From contig NZ_SRYA01000001.1 in NCBI RefSeq assembly GCF_004793545.1, positions 186,001-250,000 of the forward strand: a stretch of DNA of 64,000 nt, in the 5' to 3' direction. The position numbers and the translations under genes were made by a program. Under the pieces are notes generated by a model, which worked only from the letters and a program-made list of their open reading frames with translations, ran no database searches and was not told the DNA's origin. Below are positions 26,111 through 35,481 of this stretch, in pieces; the stretch's first letter is position 1; every line of letters begins with the position of its first letter. The stretch is from Petralouisia muris. Lineage in GTDB: Bacteria > Bacillota > Clostridia > Lachnospirales > Lachnospiraceae.

Positions 26111-27391
26111 TTATCCCTCCTTCAGAGAATCCAGATACTCCGGCGTCTTTCTGAATTTCAGCACCAGCCGGTCACTGATAATTGCGCACACCAGTCCAAG
26201 GGCCATAGCAGCCATACAGGTGATGAACACAAAACGGTATCCGCCCACCGGATCTGCTTCAATTTGTGCGCCGCACAGGGAAGTATAGAACGTATCCGGC
26301 AAAAATCCAATCAGAGAAGCAATACCGATAACACTGCCCACCTGATTCTTAGAAGTGCCGATTTCATCAATTACTGCGTAATAAAGGGCACGGAACACCG
26401 GGTAACACAACGTGGAGAAAATCATAATGATCATAATCGGGTACATCATTGCCGCAGAACCCGGAATCAGAATCAACGCCAGGTAGCTTACAATAGAACC
26501 GACGCCTGCATAAATCATAAATTTGCTGGAACGCCCCATCTTCTTTGCCGCAATTGCGGAAACGCCGGCGCCGATCAGCGTGCAGACCGTCCGGTTGTAA
26601 TTTGCAAAAATAACGGTCATATTCTGGTCCATGCCGCAGACATTTGCCAGATAAGGCGCAAGATAAGATATTCCCGCCTGTGCCACGCAAGCTCCGCAGA
26701 TCATTCCTGCCAGAAGATATGTAATCGGCAGCTTGAAGGCAAAGAGCATAGCTTTGATACTGTCTACAAGACCCTCATTGGTAGAGCCGTCGCTGCTGGT
26801 TTTCGGCATCAGGAAAATCATTGCAACTCCAACCAAAATCATAACAATACTGCAGGAAACCACCACATAACTCATAGCCTTTGCGCTGTCTGCAGAAAAT
26901 CTCGTAAAAATAGCAACAAAGAAAGAGGTCAGAACAATTCCTACAATCCCGCGCCCTGCCTCCAGGGTTCCAAACATGCTGCCCTGCTCGTCAGAGCCTG
27001 CAATCAGATTGATGCATTTGATAGATGCTGACCAGTAAGTAAGCACGGTTGTAAAGGCCCACGCCACATGAATCACCATCAGCATTGTATAGCTGGGCCA
27101 GGTTGCTTCCCACAGTCCCAGTGCGCCTGTGCCGATCATGGAAATAATCAAAAGCTTTTTCGCATCAAATTTATCTGCAATCCACCCACCCGGCAGATAC
27201 AAAATCACGTTTGCAATTCCATAGATATTCAGCAGCTTTCCATAAGCTGCATCCTGCCCTACCAGACGCATTGCCTCCTGCAGGGGAGTATAATATGTGT
27301 ACATCAGATATGGCAGCACATAGATGGTGTTTAAGGACAGCATCATCAGTATAAGAGTAACAATTTTTGCACTGTTTTTCGTTTTAGCCAT
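26111..27391 (-). CDS. Major facilitator superfamily transporter
   Basis: 426 residues with about 12 membrane segments and the MFS motif-A-like loop GGWIADKFDAKKLL between segments 2 and 3. The second half has a central cytoplasmic loop (PKTSSDGSTNEGLVDS). It carries an organic solute, direction unknown. It lies in the CoA-pathway operon between the YitT gene and the esterase, so it probably imports the substrate or exports the product. A sodium/solute symporter in the same operon would handle the opposite or an alternative route. Confidence 0.9.
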   Translation of the reverse strand: MAKTKNSAKIVTLILMMLSLNTIYVLPYLMYTYYTPLQEAMRLVGQDAAYGKLLNIYGIANVILYLPGGWIADKFDAKKLLIISMIGTGALGLWEATWPSYTMLMVIHVAWAFTTVLTYWSASIKCINLIAGSDEQGSMFGTLEAGRGIVGIVLTSFFVAIFTRFSADSAKAMSYVVVSCSIVMILVGVAMIFLMPKTSSDGSTNEGLVDSIKAMLFAFKLPITYLLAGMICGACVAQAGISYLAPYLANVCGMDQNMTVIFANYNRTVCTLIGAGVSAIAAKKMGRSSKFMIYAGVGSIVSYLALILIPGSAAMMYPIMIIMIFSTLCYPVFRALYYAVIDEIGTSKNQVGSVIGIASLIGFLPDTFYTSLCGAQIEADPVGGYRFVFITCMAAMALGLVCAIISDRLVLKFRKTPEYLDSLKEG

Positions 27392-27409
27392 AATTTCCTC
27401 CTTCGATCC

Positions 27410-28270
27410 TCAAGTTATTTTACTTCCTCCGAAATGCCCTCCGATAAGCTCGTTCGCCGGAACCACCACCACAAAAGCAGTAGGATCTAATTCCTTCAAA
27501 AGCGTCTTTACCTGAAACACTTCCCGCGGACGCACCGCCACCATCAAAACATTTCTTTCTTCACCGGTATACATGCCATTGCTGTCCCATCGGGTCACTG
27601 CCCTTCCCAGCTTTTCCATCAGGGGATTTGCAATTTCCTTCGCATCCTTCCCGCTGACCACAAGGCAGATGCTTCCCCGCCCAATGCCAAGAAGCACCCG
27701 GTCAGCCACAGTAGAACAGACAAATATTGTCACAATGGCATACAGCCCCACTTCCACATTTCCAAATACCAGCATCGCCATCACTACAATGCCCCCGTCG
27801 ATAAAAAGGCTCAGTCTGGCAACGCTCAGAGACGGTATTTTTTCATTCAGCAGACGGCACAGAAGATCCGTACCGCCCACCGATACATTTCCGACAGTAA
27901 GCAGCGTCATGCCGATTCCATAAAGCACCCCGCCGAAGATGGCTGCCACCAGAGGCTCACTGGTCAGCGTCGGCATCATCCGGTCAAGAATTTCCACCGT
28001 AAATGAATACAAAAACGCCGCAACAATGGTGCCTATGGTGTAACGCCATCCTTTAATTACAACTGCACTGGCAAGAATGGGAATATTCATCACCAAAGTC
28101 AGTATTCCCACTCCCAGAGGCAGAAAGCTGCACAGCACTACCGCGATTCCTGCAAGGCCTCCTGCCGCAATGTTGTTTCCGGTCAGAAACAGCGCCAGAG
28201 CCAGTGCATACAGCAGGTTGCCTGCCATCAGAAATCCCCAGCTTCTCAATGAACCCAACTCTTTTTTCAT
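27410..28270 (-). CDS. YitT family membrane protein (DUF2179 C-terminus)
   Basis: 286 residues. Five to six membrane segments in the first two thirds carry the YitT pattern (TGNNIAAGGLAGIAVVL, VGGTDLLCRLL). A C-terminal soluble domain follows (VSGKDAKEIANPLMEKLGRAVTRWDSNGMYTG), typical of YitT/YpjC proteins. The function is unknown in general. The ATG at 28270 shares its A with the TGA stop of the symporter gene (TGATG), so expression is tightly coupled to it. A GTG codon just upstream is an alternative start. Confidence 0.9.
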   Translation of the reverse strand: MKKELGSLRSWGFLMAGNLLYALALALFLTGNNIAAGGLAGIAVVLCSFLPLGVGILTLVMNIPILASAVVIKGWRYTIGTIVAAFLYSFTVEILDRMMPTLTSEPLVAAIFGGVLYGIGMTLLTVGNVSVGGTDLLCRLLNEKIPSLSVARLSLFIDGGIVVMAMLVFGNVEVGLYAIVTIFVCSTVADRVLLGIGRGSICLVVSGKDAKEIANPLMEKLGRAVTRWDSNGMYTGEERNVLMVAVRPREVFQVKTLLKELDPTAFVVVVPANELIGGHFGGSKIT

Positions 28271-29883
28271 CACAGTATACCATTATAGGGCAGCGCCCAT
28301 CCAAACAGCAGAAAACATGTAGTTGCAATTCCAACCGCAATCAGCAGATATCCATACATTCTGTCCCGCTTGTATTCTGCCGCCGACTTCTCTGATTCCG
28401 GCAGAACCAGCAGTTCTTTGCGGTATTCCGCTTCCTCTTTCCCTACAGGCTGAAGCTTACTTCCGATTACCGCAAAAATCAGGCTGAGATACAACCCGAT
28501 AAAAAACGGGTCCAGGAAATTCACAAATATGGATGCAAAGGGCTGTATCCCAAAGCCCGACAGGCATTTGGTAACCATAAATCCTGCAAATCCTGCGATC
28601 ATAGAATAACGCGCGCCGGCAGCGGAAAGTTTTTTGCTTAAGACGCTTCCTACGCCTGGAACCACCCAGCTTGCCGCAATAATCGTAGAAGCAAACCATG
28701 AAATTACCCGGATTCCGCCCAGTCCCATATAAGCCAGTATCAATGCAAGTACCCCAACTACCAGCATTACGATACGGCTGAACCGAAGCTGCGCCGCTTC
28801 ATCTTTAAAATCTTTTTTGATTATATCAGAGGTCACGGAAAATCCAATGACAGATAAAAAGGTGGAAGCGCTGGAAAGCCCGGCGGCCATAATCCCTGCC
28901 AAAAGCAGCGTCCCCAGCAGCTTGGGAAGCACCTCAAAGGAGGCCCATATCAGAACTCTCTGGGGGTCCTCCAACGCCCCGTTTAAGTTCAGCACCGCTA
29001 CAGACTGCAGATTTAAATACATCAGGAAAATTACAGTACAGATGGCGGCAATCACTCCCGAACGGAATGTTACATGCTCACTTTTCGCCATCAGATTCCG
29101 CCCTGCCTGCCAGGGAGAAACCGCCACGGTAATAAACCAGATAATTCCCATAGTAATCGCATACATCATGGCTCCGAACACATCCTGAGCCCCAGTTCCC
29201 GCTATATTTCCGTGAAAATCCAAAAGACCTTCCGGCGCCGCCGGATTATTCATCAGATTTGCAAGAAGCTCCGAAATTCCTCCCTGTGCCCCAAAAATCA
29301 CCGGCCCTGAAAGAATCGCCGCAAACAGAAACACCAGAAACATAATGGTATCAGTAAGAACCACCCCTTTTGACCCGGAATAAAAGGTAAACGCAGTAAA
29401 GCATCCCCAGGCCAGCAGCAGGCAGGCCTCATAAGAAAAACCAGTCAATTCCTGCATCAGGATGCCCACGCCTGTAATACAGGCCAAAAGATAGGCTGTC
29501 AGTGACACAATGGTAATTACTGCAGCCACACGGCGGATTTTCAGGTCCTTGTAGCGGGCGCCAAAATATTCCGGCATGGTGGTGCACTCTGACCGCCTTA
29601 AATACCGCCCGAATACCAAAGGGCCGAATACATATCCGCAGGCGCACAGGGCGTTTAAGAATACCAGAGACGTAATATTTCCGGTATAGCACCAGCCCTG
29701 ATCGCCCATAAACCCGTTTACTGACAGCATGGAAGCAAACAGCGTTCCCGATATCAGAAGCGTAGGCGCATTCCTTCCGCTTACATAGTAATCATTCACA
29801 TCCTTTACCTGCCGGCCGGCATATAAGCCTACCACCAGATATACGATAATGCTGACAATTACTCCAATTAAAAATATGTTCAC
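28270..29883 (-). CDS. Sodium:solute symporter (SSS family)
   Basis: 537-residue integral membrane symporter with about 13 membrane segments. The N-terminal GRQVKDVNDYYVSGRNAPTL and internal GLSSASTFLSVIGFSVTSDII are typical of the PutP/PanF-like SSS family. The start is a GTG at 29883 with GGAGGTGAG 7 nt upstream. Family members import carboxylates, amino acids or sugars with Na+. It is preceded by a 35-residue membrane peptide, a common companion of SSS carriers, and sits inside the CoA-pathway operon. It probably replaces the CaiT antiporter of enterobacterial carnitine systems as substrate importer. Confidence 0.93.
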   Translation of the reverse strand: MNIFLIGVIVSIIVYLVVGLYAGRQVKDVNDYYVSGRNAPTLLISGTLFASMLSVNGFMGDQGWCYTGNITSLVFLNALCACGYVFGPLVFGRYLRRSECTTMPEYFGARYKDLKIRRVAAVITIVSLTAYLLACITGVGILMQELTGFSYEACLLLAWGCFTAFTFYSGSKGVVLTDTIMFLVFLFAAILSGPVIFGAQGGISELLANLMNNPAAPEGLLDFHGNIAGTGAQDVFGAMMYAITMGIIWFITVAVSPWQAGRNLMAKSEHVTFRSGVIAAICTVIFLMYLNLQSVAVLNLNGALEDPQRVLIWASFEVLPKLLGTLLLAGIMAAGLSSASTFLSVIGFSVTSDIIKKDFKDEAAQLRFSRIVMLVVGVLALILAYMGLGGIRVISWFASTIIAASWVVPGVGSVLSKKLSAAGARYSMIAGFAGFMVTKCLSGFGIQPFASIFVNFLDPFFIGLYLSLIFAVIGSKLQPVGKEEAEYRKELLVLPESEKSAAEYKRDRMYGYLLIAVGIATTCFLLFGWALPYNGIL

Positions 29884-29976
29884 ATCCTCACCTCCGCTTT
29901 TGGGTCTTTCCTGCCGCCCGGCGCAGGCAGCATGCCGCCATTTGCACCGGACAACGTTTCATTTCAGGAAGCCACG

Positions 29977-30084
29977 TCATTTAATATTATTTTTCTTTTC
30001 TTCATTCTTGAGAATCAGGTTCATGGCAATCCCTGATATCACCAAAAAGCCTCCAATACAGACAGAAAAAATAATTTCACCCAT
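29977..30084 (-). CDS. 35-residue small membrane protein preceding the symporter
   Basis: The frame starts MGEIIFSVCIGGFLVISG and ends in a charged tail (NEEKKNNIK). One hydrophobic segment spans residues 4-24. The ribosome site GGAGGAAGGCT directly precedes the ATG at 30084, and the stop is TGA at 29979-29977. It lies 18 nt after the acyl-CoA dehydrogenase stop and 93 nt before the symporter start. The short membrane-plus-lysine-tail form resembles small subunits found next to some SSS carriers. The operon position and ribosome site make it a credible gene despite its size; its role is inferred. Confidence 0.7.
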   Translation of the reverse strand: MGEIIFSVCIGGFLVISGIAMNLILKNEEKKNNIK

Positions 30085-30102
30085 AGCCTTCCTCCTTTTT
30101 GC

Positions 30103-31245
30103 CTATTTAATTCCCATATCTGCGGCAATTACCATTCTCTGCACTTCGCTGGTTCCTTCGTAAATTTCTGTAATCTTAGCGTCGCGCATCATCCGCTCTA
30201 CCGGATATTCCCTGGTGTAGCCGTATCCGCCGAAGAGCTGAACTGCCTTGCAGGTTACATCTCTTGCCACTTCGGAAGCAAATAATTTTGCCATGGCTGC
30301 TTCTGCAGAATATTTTCCTCCTTCGTCTTTCTTAGACGCCGCACGGTATACCAAAAGACGGGCTGCTTCCACCTGAGTTCTCATATCTGCAAGGGTAAAC
30401 TGCGTATTCTGGAATGCGGAAATCGGACGGCCGAACTGGATACGCTCTTTCACATAAGCAGCGGCAGCGTCTAACGCACCCTGGGCAATTCCAAGAGCCT
30501 GGGCAGCGATTCCGATTCTTCCGCCGTCTAAGGTTGCCATTGCAATCTTAAATCCTTTTCCTACTTCTCCAAGCAGATTTTCTTTCGGCACTTTTACATT
30601 GTCAAATACCAGTTCATAGGTTGCGGAACCCCGGATACCCATTTTGCGCTCCTTGCTTCCAAAGGTGAAGCCTTCCATGCCTTTTTCTAAAATAAATGCA
30701 CTGATTCCCTTATTTCCTGCGCTCTTGTCTGTCATTGCAAAAATCACATAGACGTCTGCATAAGAACCGTTGGTAATGAAAATCTTGCTTCCGTTAAGAA
30801 GATAATGATCTCCCTTATCTTCTGCTGTGGAAGCCTGCATTGCTGCGTCTGTGCCGGCGTTGGGCTCTGTCAGTCCAAATGCGCCTAATTTCTGTCCTGT
30901 TGCCAGTTCCGGAAGATATTTCTGCTTCTGCTCCTCCGTTCCAAACGCCAGAATCGGCCAGCAGCACAGAGAAGTATGTGCAGAAACGGTAACGCCTGTG
31001 CTTGCGCACGCCTTTGAAATCTCTTCCACTGCCAATACATAATCTAAATTGCCCATTCCTACTCCACCGTATTCCTCTGGAATGGGAATTCCCATTACGC
31101 CGATGTCCGCCAGCATGGGAATCAGTTCTTCTGGAAAACGCTCCTGCTCGTCAAGTTCCGCTGCAATAGGCGCAATTTCATTTTCTGTAAATTCACGGAT
31201 TGTGTCACGCAGTAATTCCTGTTCATCATTTAATTTAAATTCCAT
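30103..31245 (-). CDS. Acyl-CoA dehydrogenase, butyryl-CoA dehydrogenase-like
   Basis: 380-residue FAD enzyme that oxidises acyl-CoA or, in the anaerobic direction, reduces 2-enoyl-CoA. Family motifs include LTEPNAGTDA (flavin contact) and the C-terminal IYEGTSEVQRMVIA, whose Glu363 is the catalytic base. The ATG at 31245 was chosen because AGGAGG is upstream; the longer frame begins in non-coding DNA. It is closest in appearance to clostridial Bcd enzymes that work with bifurcating Etf. A matching EtfB/EtfA pair is encoded divergently (40357-42198), so the two probably form one NADH-driven enoyl-CoA reductase module. Confidence 0.95.
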   Translation of the reverse strand: MEFKLNDEQELLRDTIREFTENEIAPIAAELDEQERFPEELIPMLADIGVMGIPIPEEYGGVGMGNLDYVLAVEEISKACASTGVTVSAHTSLCCWPILAFGTEEQKQKYLPELATGQKLGAFGLTEPNAGTDAAMQASTAEDKGDHYLLNGSKIFITNGSYADVYVIFAMTDKSAGNKGISAFILEKGMEGFTFGSKERKMGIRGSATYELVFDNVKVPKENLLGEVGKGFKIAMATLDGGRIGIAAQALGIAQGALDAAAAYVKERIQFGRPISAFQNTQFTLADMRTQVEAARLLVYRAASKKDEGGKYSAEAAMAKLFASEVARDVTCKAVQLFGGYGYTREYPVERMMRDAKITEIYEGTSEVQRMVIAADMGIK

Positions 31246-31343
31246 AACAATAGTCCTCCTGTTTCGCGGTAACGCCCCCTCACTTCGTTTCGGCGGCAAA
31301 TCGTCAAAAGGCATGAGAGAAACGCTCCGCGTTTGCCTTTTTC

Positions 31344-32480
31344 CTATCTATACCTTCTAAGAATCTGTTTGCTTGCGATTACGGTTTGGATTTCTCCTGT
31401 GCCGCCGGAAATACGTGTGATTCTCAAATCACGGTAAATACGGCTGACACGGCTTCCGCAGAATCCGATTCCCGCCATTACCTGCATTGCATGGTCTACT
31501 ACCTCGTTGGCTGCTTCAGAGCAGTACTGTTTTGCAATGGAAGCCTCTTCACGTTTTAACATATCGTTGTCCTTATTCCATGCAAAGTGCAGAAGCATAT
31601 CCCGCATAGAGTAAATCCGCATTGCCATTTCCATAATGTGGTTCTGGATTAACTGCAGTTTTCCAATTTCTTTTCCGAATGCAATTCTCTGGTTGGCGTA
31701 ACGGCATGCATCCTCAAATGCGCAGAGAGCCTGCCCGTAAGCATTGAATGCGTCAATGAGACGCTCATAATCGAAACCTTTAGAGGTTGCTAACAGTCCG
31801 TTTCCTTCGGTACTGAACATATCTTTTTCTTCGATTTCCACATTGTCGAACCAGATATCGTTTACATTTTCCATATGAAGCCCCATGGTTTCCATCGGCT
31901 CTTTCTTGCAGTTTGGCACATTGGTGGGCACGAACCAAAGAGTAAGCTGCTCTGGATTCTCACTGTTCTTAGCCAAGGTCAGGCAATAATCGCTTCCCTG
32001 GGCGCCGGAAATAAAATGTTTATGTCCGTTGATATACACTTTTCCGTTTTTTCTGGTATATGTAGTCAGAATGGTATCGCTGGACAAATCCGTACCTGCA
32101 GTGGGTTCGGAAAATCCCTGGGAATAAGCCGGATGTCCTTCAAAAAACAGAGGCATAAATTTGTCAATCTGTTCTTTGGTTCCGTTTTCCAAAAGAGCGT
32201 CTGCTTTCACATGATCCCAGAACAAATAAACTGGAGCTCCGCATCTTCCAAGCGCCTCCATTACTAAAAACATGGTGACAGCCCCTTCTCCGTCTCCGCC
32301 TGCTTCTTCCGGCAAAAACATGCTGAAGCAGCCTAATTCTTTCAAAATATCCCAGAACTTCTCCGGGTGCTCATGGTTCTTGTCACAATCCTGGAAATAG
32401 CTTTCCAAGTTTTCACGGGTCAGCGCCTCTTCAATTGCCTGTACCATCAATTCCTGTTCCTCTGTAATTCTGAAATCCAT
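31344..32480 (-). CDS. caiA: CaiA-like acyl-CoA dehydrogenase/reductase
   Basis: 378 residues. From memory of E. coli CaiA (crotonobetainyl-CoA reductase, 380 residues) the likeness is extensive: the start MDFRITEEQELMVQ, the block CAFEDACRYANQRIAFGKEIG, VVDHAMQVMAGIGF and the end LRRYR. The residue aligned with the usual catalytic Glu is Gly359 (ISGGTGEIQ), as in CaiA, so the base must lie elsewhere. AGGAGG precedes the ATG. It would accept electrons from the FixA/FixB-type Etf encoded divergently. The substrate may be crotonobetainyl-CoA or an analogue. Confidence 0.85.
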   Translation of the reverse strand: MDFRITEEQELMVQAIEEALTRENLESYFQDCDKNHEHPEKFWDILKELGCFSMFLPEEAGGDGEGAVTMFLVMEALGRCGAPVYLFWDHVKADALLENGTKEQIDKFMPLFFEGHPAYSQGFSEPTAGTDLSSDTILTTYTRKNGKVYINGHKHFISGAQGSDYCLTLAKNSENPEQLTLWFVPTNVPNCKKEPMETMGLHMENVNDIWFDNVEIEEKDMFSTEGNGLLATSKGFDYERLIDAFNAYGQALCAFEDACRYANQRIAFGKEIGKLQLIQNHIMEMAMRIYSMRDMLLHFAWNKDNDMLKREEASIAKQYCSEAANEVVDHAMQVMAGIGFCGSRVSRIYRDLRITRISGGTGEIQTVIASKQILRRYR

Positions 32481-32616
32481 AAAAAATTCCTCCTTTTATT
32501 TTTACATTTTCTGACAGAACAGCCTTGCTTCCGCCAGTTTTTATTCTGTTATTTTCCATCAGCCAGACTGGCTTTTTGATGCTTTTCTTTTTCTGTCCTT
32601 TTTCAGCCAGATGGAA

Positions 32617-33390
32617 TTATTTCCCCTGCCAGTTGGGCTGGCGTTTCTCTAAGAATGCTCTCGGCCCTTCGGTAGCGTCTTCTGTTTTCTCAATGTAATC
32701 CCAGCAGCGGTTGCAGAAACGCTGTGCGTCTTCCTGGGATACCTGCGGTGCAATGTGGAAAATCTCTTTGGTGAGACGCAGAGAAATCGGTGCGTTTTTG
32801 GCAATGGTCTGTGCCAGCTCCATGGCTTTTTCCATCACCTGATCTGCAGGAACCACATAATTCACCAGTCCCACTTCATAAGCCCGCTGTGCAGAAATCA
32901 ATTTTCCGGTTAAACACATCTCAGCCGCAATTTTCTGAGGAATCAGCTTTGGCAGACGGATTAAGCCGCCGCTGGTTGCAAGGAGCCCCACCTTCACCTC
33001 AGAGAGTCCGAACCGGGCATGGTCTGCTGCCACAATCAGGTCGCAGGATACTGCAATTTCCAGCCCTCCGGCTACTGCGGTTCCATTTGCTGCACAGATA
33101 ATCGGTTTTGCGCTGACACGCTCTGTAATTCCTGCAAATCCATGTTCCATAATGGTCTGGCATCCACCGTTTTCATCATAAGCGCTTAAGTCCTCTCCTG
33201 CGCAGAAGCTCTTCTCTCCTGCTCCGGTAATAATAATGCAGCCAACTTCCGGATCTTTTTCTGCATTGTTCAGCACTTCTTCCATCATTGCTGAAGTCTC
33301 CGGGTCAATGGCGTTTCTGCGCTCATTTCGATTAATTGTCACAATCAATACGCCATCTTTTAACTCTGTCAGTACTTTCTTGTTTTCCAT
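32617..33390 (-). CDS. caiD: Enoyl-CoA hydratase/crotonase, CaiD-like
   Basis: 257 residues of the crotonase fold. Oxyanion-hole segments are seen (GAGEKSFCAGEDLSAYD and NGTAVAGGLEIAVSCD). Both catalytic glutamates of hydratases are in place (GGLEIA and LSEVKVG). The closing residues FLEKRQPNWQGK match the CaiD end (FAEKRDPVWKGR, from memory). It should add water to, or remove it from, a 2-enoyl-CoA. CAGGAGGG lies before the ATG. It is in the middle of the leftward operon between the CaiA-like and MBL genes. Confidence 0.88.
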   Translation of the reverse strand: MENKKVLTELKDGVLIVTINRNERRNAIDPETSAMMEEVLNNAEKDPEVGCIIITGAGEKSFCAGEDLSAYDENGGCQTIMEHGFAGITERVSAKPIICAANGTAVAGGLEIAVSCDLIVAADHARFGLSEVKVGLLATSGGLIRLPKLIPQKIAAEMCLTGKLISAQRAYEVGLVNYVVPADQVMEKAMELAQTIAKNAPISLRLTKEIFHIAPQVSQEDAQRFCNRCWDYIEKTEDATEGPRAFLEKRQPNWQGK

Positions 33391-33501
33391 TGTTTCCCTC
33401 CTGAATTATATTAATCTGTTCCCTTTTCAGGGATTTTTATTATTTCAAATATTTACGCGTTCCTGTTCTGCAGCGCCGTTTTCTTTTCAGGGAGCTTATC
33501 G

Positions 33502-34122
33502 TTACATATACGCCAGATAGGGATTGGTTTTTTTCTCTGCATCCAGCCTGGTAAGCCCTTCATGCCCAGGATAAACCCGGTAATCTCCGGGAATTGCTGC
33601 AAGCCGCTTCAGAGACGCCCGCATCTGTTTCATGCTTCCTCCTGCAAAATCTGTCCGCCCAATGCTGCCGCAGAACAAAGTGTCTCCGGTAAACAGCGCA
33701 TCCCCTGCCTGAAATGTCACAGACCCCGGCGTATGCCCCGGCGTGTGAAGCGTCTGAAATGTAATTCCTGCCAGCTTCAATTCCTGCCCTTCTTCCAGAC
33801 TTTTGACATTTGCAAACGCCGTTACCGTTGGAAATACCATTCCCATATCATGCTCTTCTAATTCCTTGGGGCAGTCCAGCGAATGACAGTACACTGGAAG
33901 CTCTGCCCATCGCTTCTGCAGCCCCGGCACAGCCAGAAAATGATCGTAATGTCCATGGGTCAGAAGCACTGCCTTCGGCACAAGATGTTTCTTTTCCATA
34001 TAACCAATCAACTTTTCTGCATCATCAGCCGGGTCTATGAGGATGCATGCTCCTTGTTCCTGTCCTGTCACAAGATAGCAATTTGTCTCAAACATCCCCA
34101 ATACAAACTGTTCTATCTGCAT
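33502..34122 (-). CDS. MBL-fold hydrolase (glyoxalase II-like)
   Basis: 206-residue metallo-beta-lactamase-fold protein with the binuclear metal motif THGHYDH, the further ligands HTPGHTPGS and GDTLFCGSIGR, and a C-terminal YPGHEG histidine. It is close in size to YcbL-type hydroxyacylglutathione hydrolases. In this operon a thioesterase role, for example releasing CoA from a dead-end or product thioester, is plausible but inferred. It lies between the hydratase gene and the first CoA-transferase gene. Confidence 0.92.
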   Translation of the reverse strand: MQIEQFVLGMFETNCYLVTGQEQGACILIDPADDAEKLIGYMEKKHLVPKAVLLTHGHYDHFLAVPGLQKRWAELPVYCHSLDCPKELEEHDMGMVFPTVTAFANVKSLEEGQELKLAGITFQTLHTPGHTPGSVTFQAGDALFTGDTLFCGSIGRTDFAGGSMKQMRASLKRLAAIPGDYRVYPGHEGLTRLDAEKKTNPYLAYM

Positions 34123-34196
34123 AACCGCCTCCTTGTGTTTTCCATCCCAAAACGCCAGGATTTAATTTATGAAAAATCATCTGTCAGTCCGGATTT

Positions 34197-35402
34197 TTAA
34201 AACATATGCTCCCCTGCCACTTCATCATCAATTAGTTTCTGAATCTCTGCTTCACTATAACCAACAGACGCCAGAATATCCCTGGTGTCCTGCCCCAGCA
34301 ATGGGGAACCTCTGTGAATGGGGCAAACCTCATCATTAAACCGGATTGGATTATTGTAAAACCGGATAGTTCCAATCTTATCCTGCCATGCAAAGGATGT
34401 TGCTTCTGTCTGGTTGGCATGGTCTGAGGTATAGGCCTCAATAAACGGAAGCATTTCCGAAGCCGGAACTCCCGCTGCCAAAAGCTTCTCTTCCGCCTCT
34501 TTGCGGAACATAGTGCGGGTCACCCCTTCAATCTGCTCCACAAGCGCATCCCTGTTGGCAATCCGCCCGGCGTTATCTGCAAACCTGGGATCTTCCGGAA
34601 GTCCAAGGGCCTTCTGCATGCTCTTCCACCGTTCCTCGGTATCTGCGATAATGGATACCCAGCCGTCTCTTGCTTCAAAGATGCCGTAAGGCGCCACAAA
34701 TCTGTCATGATTGCCGAATCTGGACTGGGCCTCTCCATATTTGCCGTAATCCATCAGGGTTTCTGCACAGGATACCATCACAACATCCGACATGCCCACA
34801 TCAATCCTGCATCCTTTTCCCGTTCTGCGGGCTTCTATCAGCGCCATCAGCACTGCATTAAAGCCATAAATTCCAGTGAGCGTATCACAGTTGGCGTTTC
34901 CGGCCTTCATAGGGGCGCCCTCCGGTTCTCCGTTGCTGGCTGCAAAGCCGCCTCTTGCCGCTGCAATTGCGTCATAACAGGGATATTTCATCAGAGGGCC
35001 GCTTGCTCCGAAGCCGCTTAAGGACATGAACACAATCTTTGGATTGATTTCCTTTAACTTCTCATATCCAAGTCCCAGACGGTCAATGGAGCCGCTTTTG
35101 AAATTCTCCAGAACCACATCCGCTTCCTTTACCATCCGGTAAATCACATCTTTCCCTTCCTGAGAGGAAAGATCCAGCTCAATGCTCTGTTTATTCTTGT
35201 TATATGCACAATATAAGGTGCTCATCCCGTTTACAAAGGGGTCCCAGGTTCTGGCCTGATCTCCGGCATTGTAGCGTTCCACTTTCCAGACTTCCGCACC
35301 CAAATCCGCAAACTGCCATGCGGTATACACACCGGCCAGGGCAATGGTAAAGTCCAGCACCTTCATTCCTTTAAATACGCCTTTTGATTCCCATTTGGCC
35401 AT
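34197..35402 (-). CDS. CaiB/BaiF-family CoA-transferase, catalytic Asp present
   Basis: 401 residues of the type III CoA-transferase family. The N-terminus has VLDFTIALAGVYTAWQFADLGAEV and KVERYNAGD. The central aspartate that forms the acyl-anhydride/thioester intermediate is present (Asp173 in NANCDTLTG, 21 residues before the TGKG motif, the same spacing as in CaiB). LGQDTRDILASVGYSEAEI closes the protein. It should move CoA between the pathway product and the incoming acid. It may act alone or as a heteromer with the paralogue encoded just upstream, which lacks this Asp. Confidence 0.92.
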   Translation of the reverse strand: MAKWESKGVFKGMKVLDFTIALAGVYTAWQFADLGAEVWKVERYNAGDQARTWDPFVNGMSTLYCAYNKNKQSIELDLSSQEGKDVIYRMVKEADVVLENFKSGSIDRLGLGYEKLKEINPKIVFMSLSGFGASGPLMKYPCYDAIAAARGGFAASNGEPEGAPMKAGNANCDTLTGIYGFNAVLMALIEARRTGKGCRIDVGMSDVVMVSCAETLMDYGKYGEAQSRFGNHDRFVAPYGIFEARDGWVSIIADTEERWKSMQKALGLPEDPRFADNAGRIANRDALVEQIEGVTRTMFRKEAEEKLLAAGVPASEMLPFIEAYTSDHANQTEATSFAWQDKIGTIRFYNNPIRFNDEVCPIHRGSPLLGQDTRDILASVGYSEAEIQKLIDDEVAGEHMF

Positions 35403-35481
35403 TTTTCTATCTCCTTTCTCCGTCTTCTGCTATTCTCTGTTTTATTTCAGATGACAGCTTCCGGCATACTCAGATTTTCCT

